Shown here piece by piece: positions 44,596 to 53,642 of a stretch of 64,000 nt of DNA. How positions within the stretch are numbered: position 1 is the first letter of the stretch; each line of letters begins with the position of its first letter. Position numbers and translations under genes: made by a program. Below the pieces are notes generated by a model that was not told the DNA's origin, did no database searches, and was given only the letters and a program-made list of their open reading frames with translations. Source of the DNA: Acetobacter tropicalis (lineage in GTDB: Bacteria > Pseudomonadota > Alphaproteobacteria > Acetobacterales > Acetobacteraceae). The stretch lies in NCBI RefSeq assembly GCF_001580915.1, contig NZ_LHZQ01000222.1, forward strand, positions 62,001 to 126,000, given 5' to 3'.

Positions 44596-46059
44596 TTACC
44601 GGAACGGGGGCTCATCAAACCCGCGCAGTTTGCGTGAATGCAGGCGGGCAACGCCTTCCTCACGCAACATATGCATGGTTTCAATGCCGACCATCAGGTG
44701 CTGGCTCACTCTCTCACGATAAAACGCATTTGCCATGCCGCGCAGCTTCAGTTCTCCGTGAAGAGGCTTGTCTGAAACGCAGAGCAAGGTGCCGTATGGC
44801 ACGCGAAAGCGGAAGCCATTGGCCGCAATGGTGGCGGATTCCATGTCCACCGCTATGGCGCGGCTCATGTTGATCTGTGTGAAGAGCTGACGCAGCCGCA
44901 GTTCCCAATTCCGGTTGTCCGTGGTCATGACCGTGCCGGTGCGCAGGCGAGTCTTGATTTCCGACTCGTGCAGGCCGGTGATACGGGCGGTGGCTTCCTG
45001 CATGGCCACCTGAACTTCGGCAATAGGGGGCACGGGCACCCATGGCGGGAGATCGTCGTCCAGCACGTGGTCGTCCCGAACATAGCCGTGGGCCAGCACA
45101 TAATCGCCCAGAATCTGGGAGCGGCGCAGGCCCGCGCAATGGCCGACCATGATCCAGCAATGGGGGCGCAGAACGGCCAGGTGGTCTGTAATGGTTTTGG
45201 CGTTGGAGGGACCGACCCCAATATTGACCAGTGTAATGCCATCCCCATCCGGGCGGCACAGATGGTAGGCGGGCATCTGTGGCAGGCTGGTAAGCGGCGT
45301 GAACGTTTCCGCGCTGTCCGGCCCGGTGTAGATCTGTTCTCCCGGTTCGACATAGGCGGTGTAGGGGCTGTTCGGATCATCGACCTGCGTGCGTGCGTAA
45401 TCGCGGAAGGTGTCTACATAGCGTTGGTAGTTGGTCAGCAGAATGAAGCGCTGGAAGTGACGCGGTTTGGTGCCCGTATAATGATGCAGCCGTGCAAGGG
45501 AGTAGTCCGTGCGTTCCGCTGTGAAGAGCGCCAGAGGCCGTGGGCGGGTGGGGTCTGGCAGCAATTCACAATTGGCGATGCTGTCATCCGTGTAATGGAG
45601 ATCAGGCAGCACAAACTGTTCTTGCAGCAGCCGCAGGTCTGTCTCTGTCAGGCCGGTTACGGCTTCTTCCATGACGTAAGGCAGCGGCACAGGCCGGTGT
45701 GAACAGCCAACCAGAACAGGCTGGCCATAGTGGTGCAGCAGCAGGCCGATCTGTTCGCGCAGATAATCCCGGAACAGGGCGGGTTGCGTGATGGTGGAGC
45801 AATAAAACCCCGGCTCCAGCATCACATCAAACGGGGGACGCCCTTTGATGGCAGTTCCCGCGGGCAATTCCAAAGCCAGACAGGGGTATGTGGCTTCATG
45901 CGGAGGGCACCCCTGCCGCGCCGCAAACTGGGTATGCAGGCGTTGTGTGCTGTTTTTGTAAAGGGCGCAGAGCTGATCCACAGCGGCATCGGCCGAAGTA
46001 AACGCTTCAAAGTTTGTGCCAGCGGCTTCACGAAGGGCCGCCATGTTTGTGTGAGCCAT
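44596..46059 (-). CDS. amn: AMP nucleosidase
   Basis: Splits AMP into adenine and ribose-5-phosphate, regulating the AMP pool in the cytoplasm. The start is the ATG at 46059, preceded by TAAGGAGTAGA, giving 487 residues, the normal length. The N-terminal regulatory domain (~1-165) is followed by the nucleoside-phosphorylase-like catalytic domain with NIGVGPSNAKTITDHLAV (~280), IMVGHCAGLRRSQ (~305) and VDMESATIAANGFRFRVPYG (~405-424), where the Glu-x-Ser segment binds the substrate. The frame upstream to 46134 is ignored. Divergent from the aspartic protease gene. Confidence 0.92.
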   Translation of the reverse strand: MAHTNMAALREAAGTNFEAFTSADAAVDQLCALYKNSTQRLHTQFAARQGCPPHEATYPCLALELPAGTAIKGRPPFDVMLEPGFYCSTITQPALFRDYLREQIGLLLHHYGQPVLVGCSHRPVPLPYVMEEAVTGLTETDLRLLQEQFVLPDLHYTDDSIANCELLPDPTRPRPLALFTAERTDYSLARLHHYTGTKPRHFQRFILLTNYQRYVDTFRDYARTQVDDPNSPYTAYVEPGEQIYTGPDSAETFTPLTSLPQMPAYHLCRPDGDGITLVNIGVGPSNAKTITDHLAVLRPHCWIMVGHCAGLRRSQILGDYVLAHGYVRDDHVLDDDLPPWVPVPPIAEVQVAMQEATARITGLHESEIKTRLRTGTVMTTDNRNWELRLRQLFTQINMSRAIAVDMESATIAANGFRFRVPYGTLLCVSDKPLHGELKLRGMANAFYRERVSQHLMVGIETMHMLREEGVARLHSRKLRGFDEPPFR

Positions 46060-46207
46060 TCTACTCCTTACCGGACTGATCAGAGTCTTCCTTTTTGTAA
46101 TTGGAATTAAGCCGCGGTAGGCGATCGTGTGCAAGGGGCAAGAGTGTTGGTCCAGCTACATCTAAAAACCCAAGGTATAAAATTTGTGGTAATTGGATGT
46201 GTATTTT

Positions 46208-46223
46208 ATAGAATCAATTCTAT
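46208..46223. promoter_or_regulatory. Small AT-rich palindrome before the aspartic protease
   Basis: ATAGAAT-CA-ATTCTAT, perfect 7-bp arms, about 50 bp upstream of the protease start in an AT-rich promoter region. It overlaps a second partial repeat (TCAAT...ATTGA). Confidence 0.4.
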
Positions 46224-46272
46224 GATTGAATTAAGGTAAAAGTGTATTTTTAATTCTGGATTGTCTATTATT

Positions 46273-47637
46273 ATGATGTATCGTTATTTTTCAAGAATGC
46301 CTGCTTGGAAAGCTCTTGGTGTCGTGTGTCTATGGATGGCGGTTTCGGTCGCGGCAGAGGCTCAGACAATTTCACCAGAGTTCATGCGGACCATAAGACA
46401 CAACCCCGATGGAAGTGTAACGTTGGGTATGGGGGATAAGGCGGGTATTGTTCAAGGGATGCATGCGGGGGACCCGCGCGCGGTGCAGACAATGCTGGCG
46501 AGCCAAACTCCCTTTTGGTCGTTACTGGCTGCATCAGTGCTTGCACGCATGCAGGGCGACTTTACACAATCGGACAAACAGGCAAACCGTATGGTGGCGT
46601 ATCTGGAGCGCGAGGGAGGGCTCCGTGATCTTGAACCGCTTGTTATGTATGCTGAGATTCTAAAGGCTGGAAATGCTGGTTTGGCTGGATCATGGAAAGA
46701 CTGGCTTGTGGCCTTGCATGGTCTGCAAGGAAAATATGAGAAGCCTTTAAGGGATTTCTTCCGTATTCCATCACTAAAATTTATAAATATGGATCATATT
46801 ACCCTCAATGTCCCGACAGAAGATTTACCAACGCCTTCTGTTGATTGGGCACCCGTTAACCATGTGGATTACGTAAAAACCTTACAAAGAAAAGCCGTGC
46901 CTGGTATCAATCCGGTTGTACCGGTATTGATCAATCAGCAAAAGGTTGATGCCGTTCTGGATACCGGTGCATTTATCAGTATATTACCAAACGAGTATCT
47001 TAAATCAGGCGGGTTTAAGAGTATTGGAAAAGTATCTAACTCTTTTGATGCTGAAGGTCGATCAGATACTGGTCCGCTTGTTGTGGTGGATAATCTGACG
47101 ATTGGGAAAACTGTTTTTCATAATATCATTTTTCAGACAACGACGGCGAAAAAGACAATTCTTGGCTTGCAGATTTTAAAACAGTTTCCTCATTTTCATA
47201 TGACCGATACTGCGGTGACTTTCGGCCCGGCAGCGGAGTATGATTGTCACAGGCCAATGCTTCTTTCGAGTGATCCGTCTGCAAACTCGGCATATCTGGT
47301 TTTTCCTGTCGTTTCAGATCAGTCGGTGCGCTATGCATACTTGGATAGCGGTAATATTGGTGACGCTTTATTTTTTGAGCATGTGCCGTATTTTTCTCCA
47401 GAAGAACAAAAACAGGCAACATCTTTCAGGGCTCTGACAACTACGGGAGCAGGGACGTTTCTTGCCGTATACCGGCCCATGACAGCTACGGTTGATGGCG
47501 TAAAACTGACGGGAAAGGTCCAGAAAGCCCTCCGGCATATTCCAAGCCTCATACCGGACTTTTTGCTGACTTCGGCACTCTTGCAGCATGGATCGTTTTA
47601 CTTCGATTTTCCCACCCACACATTATGTTACAAATAA
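46273..47637 (+). CDS. Secreted two-lobed retropepsin-like aspartic protease
   Basis: A 454-residue exported protein. The signal peptide (~8-30) is cut near AEAQT. A helical repeat-like region (~60-160) is followed by two retropepsin-type lobes. The first has VDAVLDTGAFISILP with Asp230; the second has YAYLDSGNIGDALFF with Asp358. Two catalytic Asp-Thr/Ser-Gly triads in one chain would form a complete active site, as in eukaryotic pepsins, instead of needing a dimer. Tandem PF13650-type domains occur in alphaproteobacteria. Substrate is unknown. The coding and upstream DNA is more AT-rich than the neighbours, hinting at transfer. Start ATG at 46273 (a TTG at 46261 is open too). Confidence 0.8.
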   Translation: MMYRYFSRMPAWKALGVVCLWMAVSVAAEAQTISPEFMRTIRHNPDGSVTLGMGDKAGIVQGMHAGDPRAVQTMLASQTPFWSLLAASVLARMQGDFTQSDKQANRMVAYLEREGGLRDLEPLVMYAEILKAGNAGLAGSWKDWLVALHGLQGKYEKPLRDFFRIPSLKFINMDHITLNVPTEDLPTPSVDWAPVNHVDYVKTLQRKAVPGINPVVPVLINQQKVDAVLDTGAFISILPNEYLKSGGFKSIGKVSNSFDAEGRSDTGPLVVVDNLTIGKTVFHNIIFQTTTAKKTILGLQILKQFPHFHMTDTAVTFGPAAEYDCHRPMLLSSDPSANSAYLVFPVVSDQSVRYAYLDSGNIGDALFFEHVPYFSPEEQKQATSFRALTTTGAGTFLAVYRPMTATVDGVKLTGKVQKALRHIPSLIPDFLLTSALLQHGSFYFDFPTHTLCYK

Positions 47638-47703
47638 ACCTCCCTCATTTCGCAATCTGGGTTACAAGGCCCCAGCGTTGGTACGTAGAGATGAGTATGG
47701 TGA

Positions 47704-49224
47704 ATGAGTGCATGTACACCCGAGCAGTTGGCAATTCTGGCCAAGAGCCCCACAAGCAGTTTCAAGGTGGTGGCCGGAGCCGGGTGTGGCAAGACAACCA
47801 CGCTGGTGCTGTTCAGTGAAAAATGGGCGGGATATAAAGGGCTCTATCTGGCCTTCAACAGTGCCATTGCACGCGAAGCCCGTAGCCGGTTTCCGCGGCA
47901 TATTGAGGCCCGCACCGCCCATAGTTATGCTTATCAGGACCTGAATATTCGTGCCTTGGAGCGCGAGCGCATCATTCCGCGCTACACGACCCGGCATATC
48001 AGGCAGCTTGAACAGGAACTGCGGATGACCGCCCCCGCCGGAAGTGCGGAAACGGTGCTGAAAACACTGACGGCTTTTCTCATCAGTGGGGGCACCAAAC
48101 TGACGCAGGCTCACTGTCCGGAAAAGGATGCCAAACGGAACCGCGCTATCCGCACTTTTGTGGCGCAGGCTTTCAAATATATTATTCGGTTTGAAAACAC
48201 CACCTTTCCTATAACGCATGATGTGTATCTCAAGCGGTTTGAAATGGACCGCAAAATCACGGGTTATGACTATATCATGGTGGATGAAGCGCAGGATCTG
48301 AACCCTGTGCTGTTCTCCATTCTGGAAAAATCCGGTTTGCCTGTTGTGGCGGTAGGGGACCCGCATCAGTCCATTTATGCGTTCCGGGGAGCCATTGATG
48401 CCATGGGAGCGCTGAAGGTGCAGGAATTGCCTTTAACGCAAAGCTGGCGGTTTGGGGAAGACATTGCCCGCCTTTCAAACGCGACCCTGGCCCAGCATTC
48501 CAGACCAGTGCGGCATCGGCTACGCGGAAACCCGGCGCAGCCGAGCACAATCCGTCATTACACCGGGAAAATCCGTCCTGCGCGGAATACGCTGGTTCTG
48601 GCACGTACCAATGCGCGCCTGTTTGAAAGCCTTGTAAACATCCAGACGCCTTTTCATGTTCTGGGCGGTGTTCTGGATATGATGCAGGAAATTCGGGCAG
48701 CGCTGACATTATACCGGCGCCACACCAACCCTATGGCCAGAGGGACGGAAGGCGCGCTGCCATTTGGATCATGGAAGGAACTGCTTGCCGCCAAGGATGG
48801 TGAAAATGCGGACCCAACCGCCAAGCGACTTTTTACCATTATAGACAGGCATAATCATGATCTGGATACGAAGGTGAAGGCCATTCAGGCGTTGCACCGT
48901 GAAAGCCCGGACGATGTTAGCCTTGTTTGCTCAACGGCGCATAAAGCTAAGGGCCGCGAGTTTGACACCGTTATCATGCTGGATGATTTTCAAGCGCCTT
49001 CAGAATGGGCTGCCCGACGGGAGCGTGCTTTGGCGCGTCTGTTGAAACTGGAGGAGCAGGAAGACCTTTCTGAAAAGTTCTTGGCCCGCCAGAAGGAGAA
49101 GCTTCTTCGACGCGTGGAAGAGTGTGATCAGGAAATCAACCTTCTCTATGTGGCGTGTACCCGTGCACGCAACCTTCTGTATGTTCCAGAACCTGTCTAT
49201 AAATTTTGGCAGGAACGTGCCTGA
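47704..49224 (+). CDS. Compact UvrD/Rep-like superfamily 1 helicase
   Basis: A 506-residue SF1 helicase, shorter than UvrD (~720). Motif I is VAGAGCGKTTTL (~24-35), motif II VDEAQDLNP (~185), motif III GDPHQSIYAFRGA (~213), motif V TAHKAKGREFDTV (~404) and motif VI LLYVACTRARNLLYV (~482). The 1B and 2B inserts appear reduced, which resembles the FBH1-like or phage-type small helicases. It starts at the ATG at 47704; overlapping in-frame alternatives exist just upstream. It would unwind DNA 3' to 5'. Role in repair, replication restart or defence cannot be told; it is unlinked in function to the adjacent protease as far as I can see. Confidence 0.87.
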   Translation: MSACTPEQLAILAKSPTSSFKVVAGAGCGKTTTLVLFSEKWAGYKGLYLAFNSAIAREARSRFPRHIEARTAHSYAYQDLNIRALERERIIPRYTTRHIRQLEQELRMTAPAGSAETVLKTLTAFLISGGTKLTQAHCPEKDAKRNRAIRTFVAQAFKYIIRFENTTFPITHDVYLKRFEMDRKITGYDYIMVDEAQDLNPVLFSILEKSGLPVVAVGDPHQSIYAFRGAIDAMGALKVQELPLTQSWRFGEDIARLSNATLAQHSRPVRHRLRGNPAQPSTIRHYTGKIRPARNTLVLARTNARLFESLVNIQTPFHVLGGVLDMMQEIRAALTLYRRHTNPMARGTEGALPFGSWKELLAAKDGENADPTAKRLFTIIDRHNHDLDTKVKAIQALHRESPDDVSLVCSTAHKAKGREFDTVIMLDDFQAPSEWAARRERALARLLKLEEQEDLSEKFLARQKEKLLRRVEECDQEINLLYVACTRARNLLYVPEPVYKFWQERA

Positions 49225-49546
49225 ATAAGGGCAGTTTACGACAGGAATAGCATTTATCTATGCCTGGATGTGTCATGGCCTGTACCGTGTATTGATTTGA
49301 TACGGTCATGTGAAAATAAAACATGATGCCTTTTTGGATGTGATTTACGTGTCGTTTGAGAAACAGAGAGTAAATGGGGTGGTGTGGAAAATATATTTGT
49401 AGGGATCATGAAAATAGTATCCTGAGATGAGCATAATAAAAAAGGCGTCCTCTTCGTGGGACGCCTTTTGATGTATCTGGGGAAGCCACAGGACGTTTTC
49501 TTTTCCTGAAAAATCAGATCAGTGAACGCTGGCTTTCCCAAAAATA
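49225..49546. other. Gap between convergent helicase and TonB receptor
   Basis: 322 bp without a gene. The bidirectional terminator at 49438-49469 is its main feature. Confidence 0.7.
49438..49469. terminator. Bidirectional terminator
   Basis: AAAGGCGTCC pairs with GGACGCCTTT, with a TCTTCGTG loop. T runs follow on both strands (TTTT plus, six T on minus), suiting the convergent helicase and TonB-receptor genes. Confidence 0.9.
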
Positions 49547-51916
49547 TTAGTAAGTAAAGTTCAGTTTGGCCCCCACAAAGCGCGGGTTTCCGGGAATAAC
49601 GGAGTAGAAAGTGGACTGTGTGCCGCCAGACAGCCAGTAACGACGATCCGCCAGATTCTGCCCATACACGGTGACGGACCAATGCTGTTTGGGTGATGCA
49701 AAGGTCAGGAAGCTGTTGACAAGAAAATAGGCGGGCGCACGGTAATATCCGCCAAGCCCAATATATTGCGGCTGTGTTTGCGCACCGCGATAGCTGTAGT
49801 CCACGTCAAACGTCATCTGATAGTCACGCAGAACCTTCCACGTATACATGGCGGACCCGCTGAGGGTCAGATTGGCCAGCCCCATATCGACGCCGTTATA
49901 GTTGGTGTAGAACGCCGACCACTGGCCAGTCTGGTTATAATGGGCTGTGGTTGCGGAACGGTCCACGCCCTGAAACTGGCTGTAAACACCATGCTGGTAG
50001 CCAAAATTCTGGGTCAGTGTCAGGCCACGGAAGGGGCGGATCTGGGCGTTGAATTCCGCACCATAAATATAGGACCGTGGGGCGTTAACATATGCGCCCT
50101 GCACGCCATAAACAGGCACCACAATACTGCCAAGAAGTTGCTGGTCTCGGTAGTCATAATAAAAACCGGCCGCATTGAAGCGGAGTTTATCGTTCAGGAA
50201 GAAGGTTTTGAAACCGCCTTCATAGGTCAGAACCTGTTCCGGTTTGAAGGGTTTAAGTTGTTCGGGCACGCTGGTCATGTTGGCAGAGAACCCACCAGGC
50301 TTAAAGCCACGGCGGAAGTCAACATAGGTGAGGATGTGCGGTGTTACCTGATATTCCAGCCCCACCCGGCCTGAGAACTGGTTGGCCAGCGCACCGCTTG
50401 AGCCAAATACGGTGGACGTTGTGGCTTTGGCCCCGCTGTAGGTTGTGCCAACCAGATTGAGCAACTGGCGATCATCAGATTCATGGCTGATGGCGCCAAT
50501 CAGACGCAATCCCTTGATCAGCCGGTAGGAAACCTGTGCATATTGGTTGAAGGTTTGCTGGTTCTGTCCGTATGCCGTTTTGTAGAAATACAGCCCGTTA
50601 TCTGTGGAGGCATAACGGTCTGACATGTCATACCAGAAATTAGAATTGGTTCTGCCGCGGTTGTAATACATGCCAACAGCCCATTGCAGGCGGTCTGCCA
50701 TGTTGTTGGATGCCAGTTTTACTTCCTGCGAGAAGAAGTTGGTCTGATTGTTGCGGTACATGTTGCCATAGGCCCCAACTGTGTTGGTCTGGTCTGACAG
50801 TTCATGTTCGTCCATGCTTTCATAGGCGCTGACAGTGGTCAGTCTTCCCCATGAGAAATCCTTGGTGAAGCGGACATTCGCGCCCCAGAACAGATTGTCT
50901 TCCCGTGGTTTCTGATTGCTGGCGCTGATACCAATGGCGTTGGCAAATTGCTGGCTTAGCCCCCAGTTGGTGGCCATGATGTCATTCTGGTTGGTGGGAA
51001 TGCCGTAGCTGTTGGTCATGATGGCGCCCGCGGGGGCGTCGGACTGGTCACTTGTCCAGTGGCCGCCAATATCCAACCGGGTGGTATCATCTATCTGCCA
51101 GCGCAGCTTGCCCCGTAACGCGCCCAGATCCGCATTACCAAAACCTTTGCCTTGCGTGTTGTGCTGAAATCCGCCGCCGGTAAGGGACTGGCCGGAGACA
51201 CGATAGGAGAGTGATTTGCCAATGGGGCCGGACAGATAACCTTCAACCCGGTTGCGGCCATAGCTGGCAATATCTTCTGTAATGCCAGCATGGAAAGTGC
51301 GGGTCGGGTCTGCGGTATGGAAGTTGATTTCCCCGCCGGTTGTAACCTGCCCATGTGTCAGGCCGGATTGGCCGGGATTGACGGTCACATTGTCCATATC
51401 AAACATGATGCCGGAGGTCATGATGCTGATGGGCATGGCCACATCATCCACATACGGCATCACGGAGGGCAGGTTGTTCTGGGTCAGGTCCGCCATGCCT
51501 ACGCCGCGCAGGGCAAAGTTCAGCCCGGCCGATCCGTTGGAGGGCTGGACGGTGAGGTTGGGTGCAACGCGGATCAGATCAGTCATCTGCCTTACGTTGC
51601 GTTCCTGCAAATCCTTGCCGGTCAAGCGGGTGGCGGAATCAGGCACATGCTGCTGATTGCGGAAAGGATCACGATGAATGCTGACCTGCACATCTTCGCC
51701 CTGAGACGCGGTGAGCGGCCCGGTGTTGCGGCGTGCGTGGGTGGGTTTTCTGGCCGTGGGGCCTGCATGGTGCGTGCTTGCCTGCACGGTGCGGGGCGCA
51801 GCATGATGCGAAGGCGTTGTGGCCGCCATTGTTTCAAAAAGCGGAATGGCGCTCAGGCAGGTGCAGGAGAGAACAAGTTTCAGGCAAAGCTTGGGCGTTG
51901 GCGCACGAAGAGACAT
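49547..51916 (-). CDS. TonB-dependent outer-membrane receptor, operon with dctA
   Basis: A 789-residue receptor from the ATG at 51916 (MSLRAPTPKLCLK). The signal peptide (~10-30, LVLSCTCLSAIPLFETMAA) is followed by a His/Thr/Arg-rich linker (SHHAAPRTVQASTHHAG). The plug has DSATRLTGKDLQERNVRQMT (~93-112), LNFALRGVGMADLTQ (~135) and YVDDVAMPIS (~160). The barrel ends RFVGAKLNFTY with a terminal aromatic residue. It begins 62 bp after the dctA stop on the same strand, so a shared transcript controlled by the divergent GntR is likely. The association with dctA suggests uptake of a dicarboxylate-related compound or iron-organic acid complex; this is inference. The terminator is at 49438. Confidence 0.9.
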   Translation of the reverse strand: MSLRAPTPKLCLKLVLSCTCLSAIPLFETMAATTPSHHAAPRTVQASTHHAGPTARKPTHARRNTGPLTASQGEDVQVSIHRDPFRNQQHVPDSATRLTGKDLQERNVRQMTDLIRVAPNLTVQPSNGSAGLNFALRGVGMADLTQNNLPSVMPYVDDVAMPISIMTSGIMFDMDNVTVNPGQSGLTHGQVTTGGEINFHTADPTRTFHAGITEDIASYGRNRVEGYLSGPIGKSLSYRVSGQSLTGGGFQHNTQGKGFGNADLGALRGKLRWQIDDTTRLDIGGHWTSDQSDAPAGAIMTNSYGIPTNQNDIMATNWGLSQQFANAIGISASNQKPREDNLFWGANVRFTKDFSWGRLTTVSAYESMDEHELSDQTNTVGAYGNMYRNNQTNFFSQEVKLASNNMADRLQWAVGMYYNRGRTNSNFWYDMSDRYASTDNGLYFYKTAYGQNQQTFNQYAQVSYRLIKGLRLIGAISHESDDRQLLNLVGTTYSGAKATTSTVFGSSGALANQFSGRVGLEYQVTPHILTYVDFRRGFKPGGFSANMTSVPEQLKPFKPEQVLTYEGGFKTFFLNDKLRFNAAGFYYDYRDQQLLGSIVVPVYGVQGAYVNAPRSYIYGAEFNAQIRPFRGLTLTQNFGYQHGVYSQFQGVDRSATTAHYNQTGQWSAFYTNYNGVDMGLANLTLSGSAMYTWKVLRDYQMTFDVDYSYRGAQTQPQYIGLGGYYRAPAYFLVNSFLTFASPKQHWSVTVYGQNLADRRYWLSGGTQSTFYSVIPGNPRFVGAKLNFTY

Positions 51917-51978
51917 CGTCAACCTCAGGGGAAAACAGAACGGGTGGGGAAAGGATGGGGGCGCGGAAGCGTTACATC

Positions 51979-53319
51979 TCATTCTCCCCCGATATCGTCG
52001 TTAGGGATGTTTTTCAGAGTATGCGTGTTGGTTCGTCTGGTGTTTTCTGAGGTAGACGCATGGGCCAGCGTTTTGCGAACATGCTGTAGGTCTATGTCTT
52101 TTTCCCATGTTGCGACCACAATGGCGGCGGCGCAATTGCCCACAATATTGCCAAAGGCGCGGGCAATTCCCACAAACCAGTCCACAGACACCAGAAGCAC
52201 AAGGCCAACGGTAGGAATTTCAGGAACCAGAGACACAGTGGCGGCAAGAATGACAATTGCCACCCCCGGTACGCCATGAGCCCCCTTGGATGTTATGAGT
52301 GCCATGCCAATCACCAGAAGCAACTGGGGCCAGCTCAGCGTAACCTGCGCAACCTGTGCCAGAAAAAGAATGGAAAGGCCCAGGTAAATGGAGAGCGCAT
52401 CAAGATTGAAGGAATAACCGGCGGGAATGACAATCCCCACCGTTTTGCGGCCCACGCCCATATCAATCAGCTTCTGCATGATCTGGGGGAGAACTGCATC
52501 AGACGATGTTGTGGCCAGCACGATGCTCATTTCTTCACGCAGATAGAGCAGCAGAGAGATGATATTGACGCCGCAATACCAGCGTAGCAGGCCGCCCAGT
52601 ATCAGCCCAATAAACAGAATGACGGCCAGAAAATAGACAAACAGGAAGCGGAGCAGAGGCTCGATAGAGCCAAGACCGTAATGGCTGATGGTGTAGCTGA
52701 TGCCCCCAAACACCCCCAGAGGTGCAAAGCGGACGATAATACCCATGATACGGAAGAAGATGGTGCTGAGCGCCTGAACAAGGCGTGTCACGGGGGCTGC
52801 CTGTTCCCCGGCGAGGAGCAGGGCGCACCCGAAGATAAGCGCAAAAACCAGCACCTGCATGACATCATTATGCACAAAGGCATCAGCAGGGTTTTTGGGG
52901 ATAAGGTGCAGAATGAACGCGTCCACGCCACCTGTCTTCAGGGCAGAGGCTTGCTGATGTGCCTGCTGGGCGGCTTGAGAAAGATCCTGCTGCGGCAGGG
53001 ATAGGCCTGTTCCGGGATGCAGGGTGACGGCAGCCAGAAGCCCCACACCTAACGCCACAGTTGTCATGGCCTCAAAATACAGAAGCGCCTTGCTGCCCAG
53101 CCGCCCGACCGTGCGGATGGTGCCTGCCCCCTGCATGCCCTGCACAATCACGCAGAAAACAAGCGGAGAGACAATCATGGAGATCAATTTGAGGAAGACA
53201 TCACTCAGCAGCTTGAAATGCTGAGCGGCGTGCGGCGTGAATACGCCTGCAAGCACACCGAGCACTGTCATGACCACAATCTGCAGGAACAGGGAGCGCA
53301 TGGGAAAAAAGGCTTTCAC
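51979..53319 (-). CDS. dctA: DctA-type C4-dicarboxylate/cation symporter
   Basis: A 446-residue inner-membrane symporter of the DAACS family taking up succinate, fumarate and malate, and relatives. Eight membrane helices are visible. The family signatures are FLKLISMIVSPLVFCVIVQGM (key residues ~43-63), VLATTSSDAVLPQIMQKL (~270; the SSxxxLP re-entrant loop) and GYSFNLDALSIYLGLSILF (~302; the NLDG-like motif). GAHGVPG near 346 closes the transport domain. It is divergent from the GntR gene by 323 bp containing twin operators. Glutamate/aspartate carriers (GltP) are relatives; dicarboxylate preference is family-based. Confidence 0.9.
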   Translation of the reverse strand: MKAFFPMRSLFLQIVVMTVLGVLAGVFTPHAAQHFKLLSDVFLKLISMIVSPLVFCVIVQGMQGAGTIRTVGRLGSKALLYFEAMTTVALGVGLLAAVTLHPGTGLSLPQQDLSQAAQQAHQQASALKTGGVDAFILHLIPKNPADAFVHNDVMQVLVFALIFGCALLLAGEQAAPVTRLVQALSTIFFRIMGIIVRFAPLGVFGGISYTISHYGLGSIEPLLRFLFVYFLAVILFIGLILGGLLRWYCGVNIISLLLYLREEMSIVLATTSSDAVLPQIMQKLIDMGVGRKTVGIVIPAGYSFNLDALSIYLGLSILFLAQVAQVTLSWPQLLLVIGMALITSKGAHGVPGVAIVILAATVSLVPEIPTVGLVLLVSVDWFVGIARAFGNIVGNCAAAIVVATWEKDIDLQHVRKTLAHASTSENTRRTNTHTLKNIPNDDIGGE

Positions 53320-53402
53320 AATGACAGACCCATAGCGTTGGCGTGTTGGGCACCATGATGCTCAACGGGATGCTTTCTGCCTCTCTCAGCCATGGTGAAC
53401 AC

Positions 53403-53414
53403 CTTGCATACAAG
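53403..53414. promoter_or_regulatory. GntR-type operator, copy 1
   Basis: CTTGCATACAAG, near-palindromic (CTTG-CATA-CAAG), 84-95 bp upstream of dctA. Identical to the copy at 53449. It matches the TTG-n4-CAA style of FCD-type GntR operators. Confidence 0.75.
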
Positions 53415-53448
53415 AACCTTATGAAACGTAACATAACTGCAATTATTT

Positions 53449-53460
53449 CTTGCATACAAG
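53449..53460. promoter_or_regulatory. GntR-type operator, copy 2
   Basis: Second identical CTTGCATACAAG, 46 bp centre to centre from the first. The spacing is 4-5 helical turns and would let two dimers bind on similar faces. Confidence 0.75.
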
Positions 53461-53642
53461 CGAAATGATCTGATTGAGCAATAAAAAAGACGGCCTTTCC
53501 GGCGTGCAATCCGCTGCAAAATCTCTTTGCATGGAAAAACAGAGACTTATCAGAAACGGATGGAGCAGGCTTTTCTGATGGCATGAAGGCACAGCCACGC
53601 AGCAGGCTTGTCTAAACCCTGAAAACGGGGCCATAAATTGGT

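Larger units (their letters stand above)
53320..53642. other. Divergent dctA/gntR promoter region
   Basis: 323 bp that hold the outward promoters of dctA and gntR. Twin CTTGCATACAAG sites are described separately; no other gene is evident. Confidence 0.7.

Noticed and set aside
44968-45702. Plus-strand 244-codon frame opposite amn
   Set aside because: Shadow of AMP nucleosidase; composition follows the complement of that gene.
46273-49224. Protease plus helicase as a phage-defence pair
   Set aside because: The protease carries a signal peptide, so it acts outside the cytoplasm; no nuclease, toxin or integrase is adjacent.
49766-50374. Plus-strand 202-codon frame inside a TonB receptor gene
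   Set aside because: Antisense of a receptor gene with clear plug and barrel motifs; no start signal.
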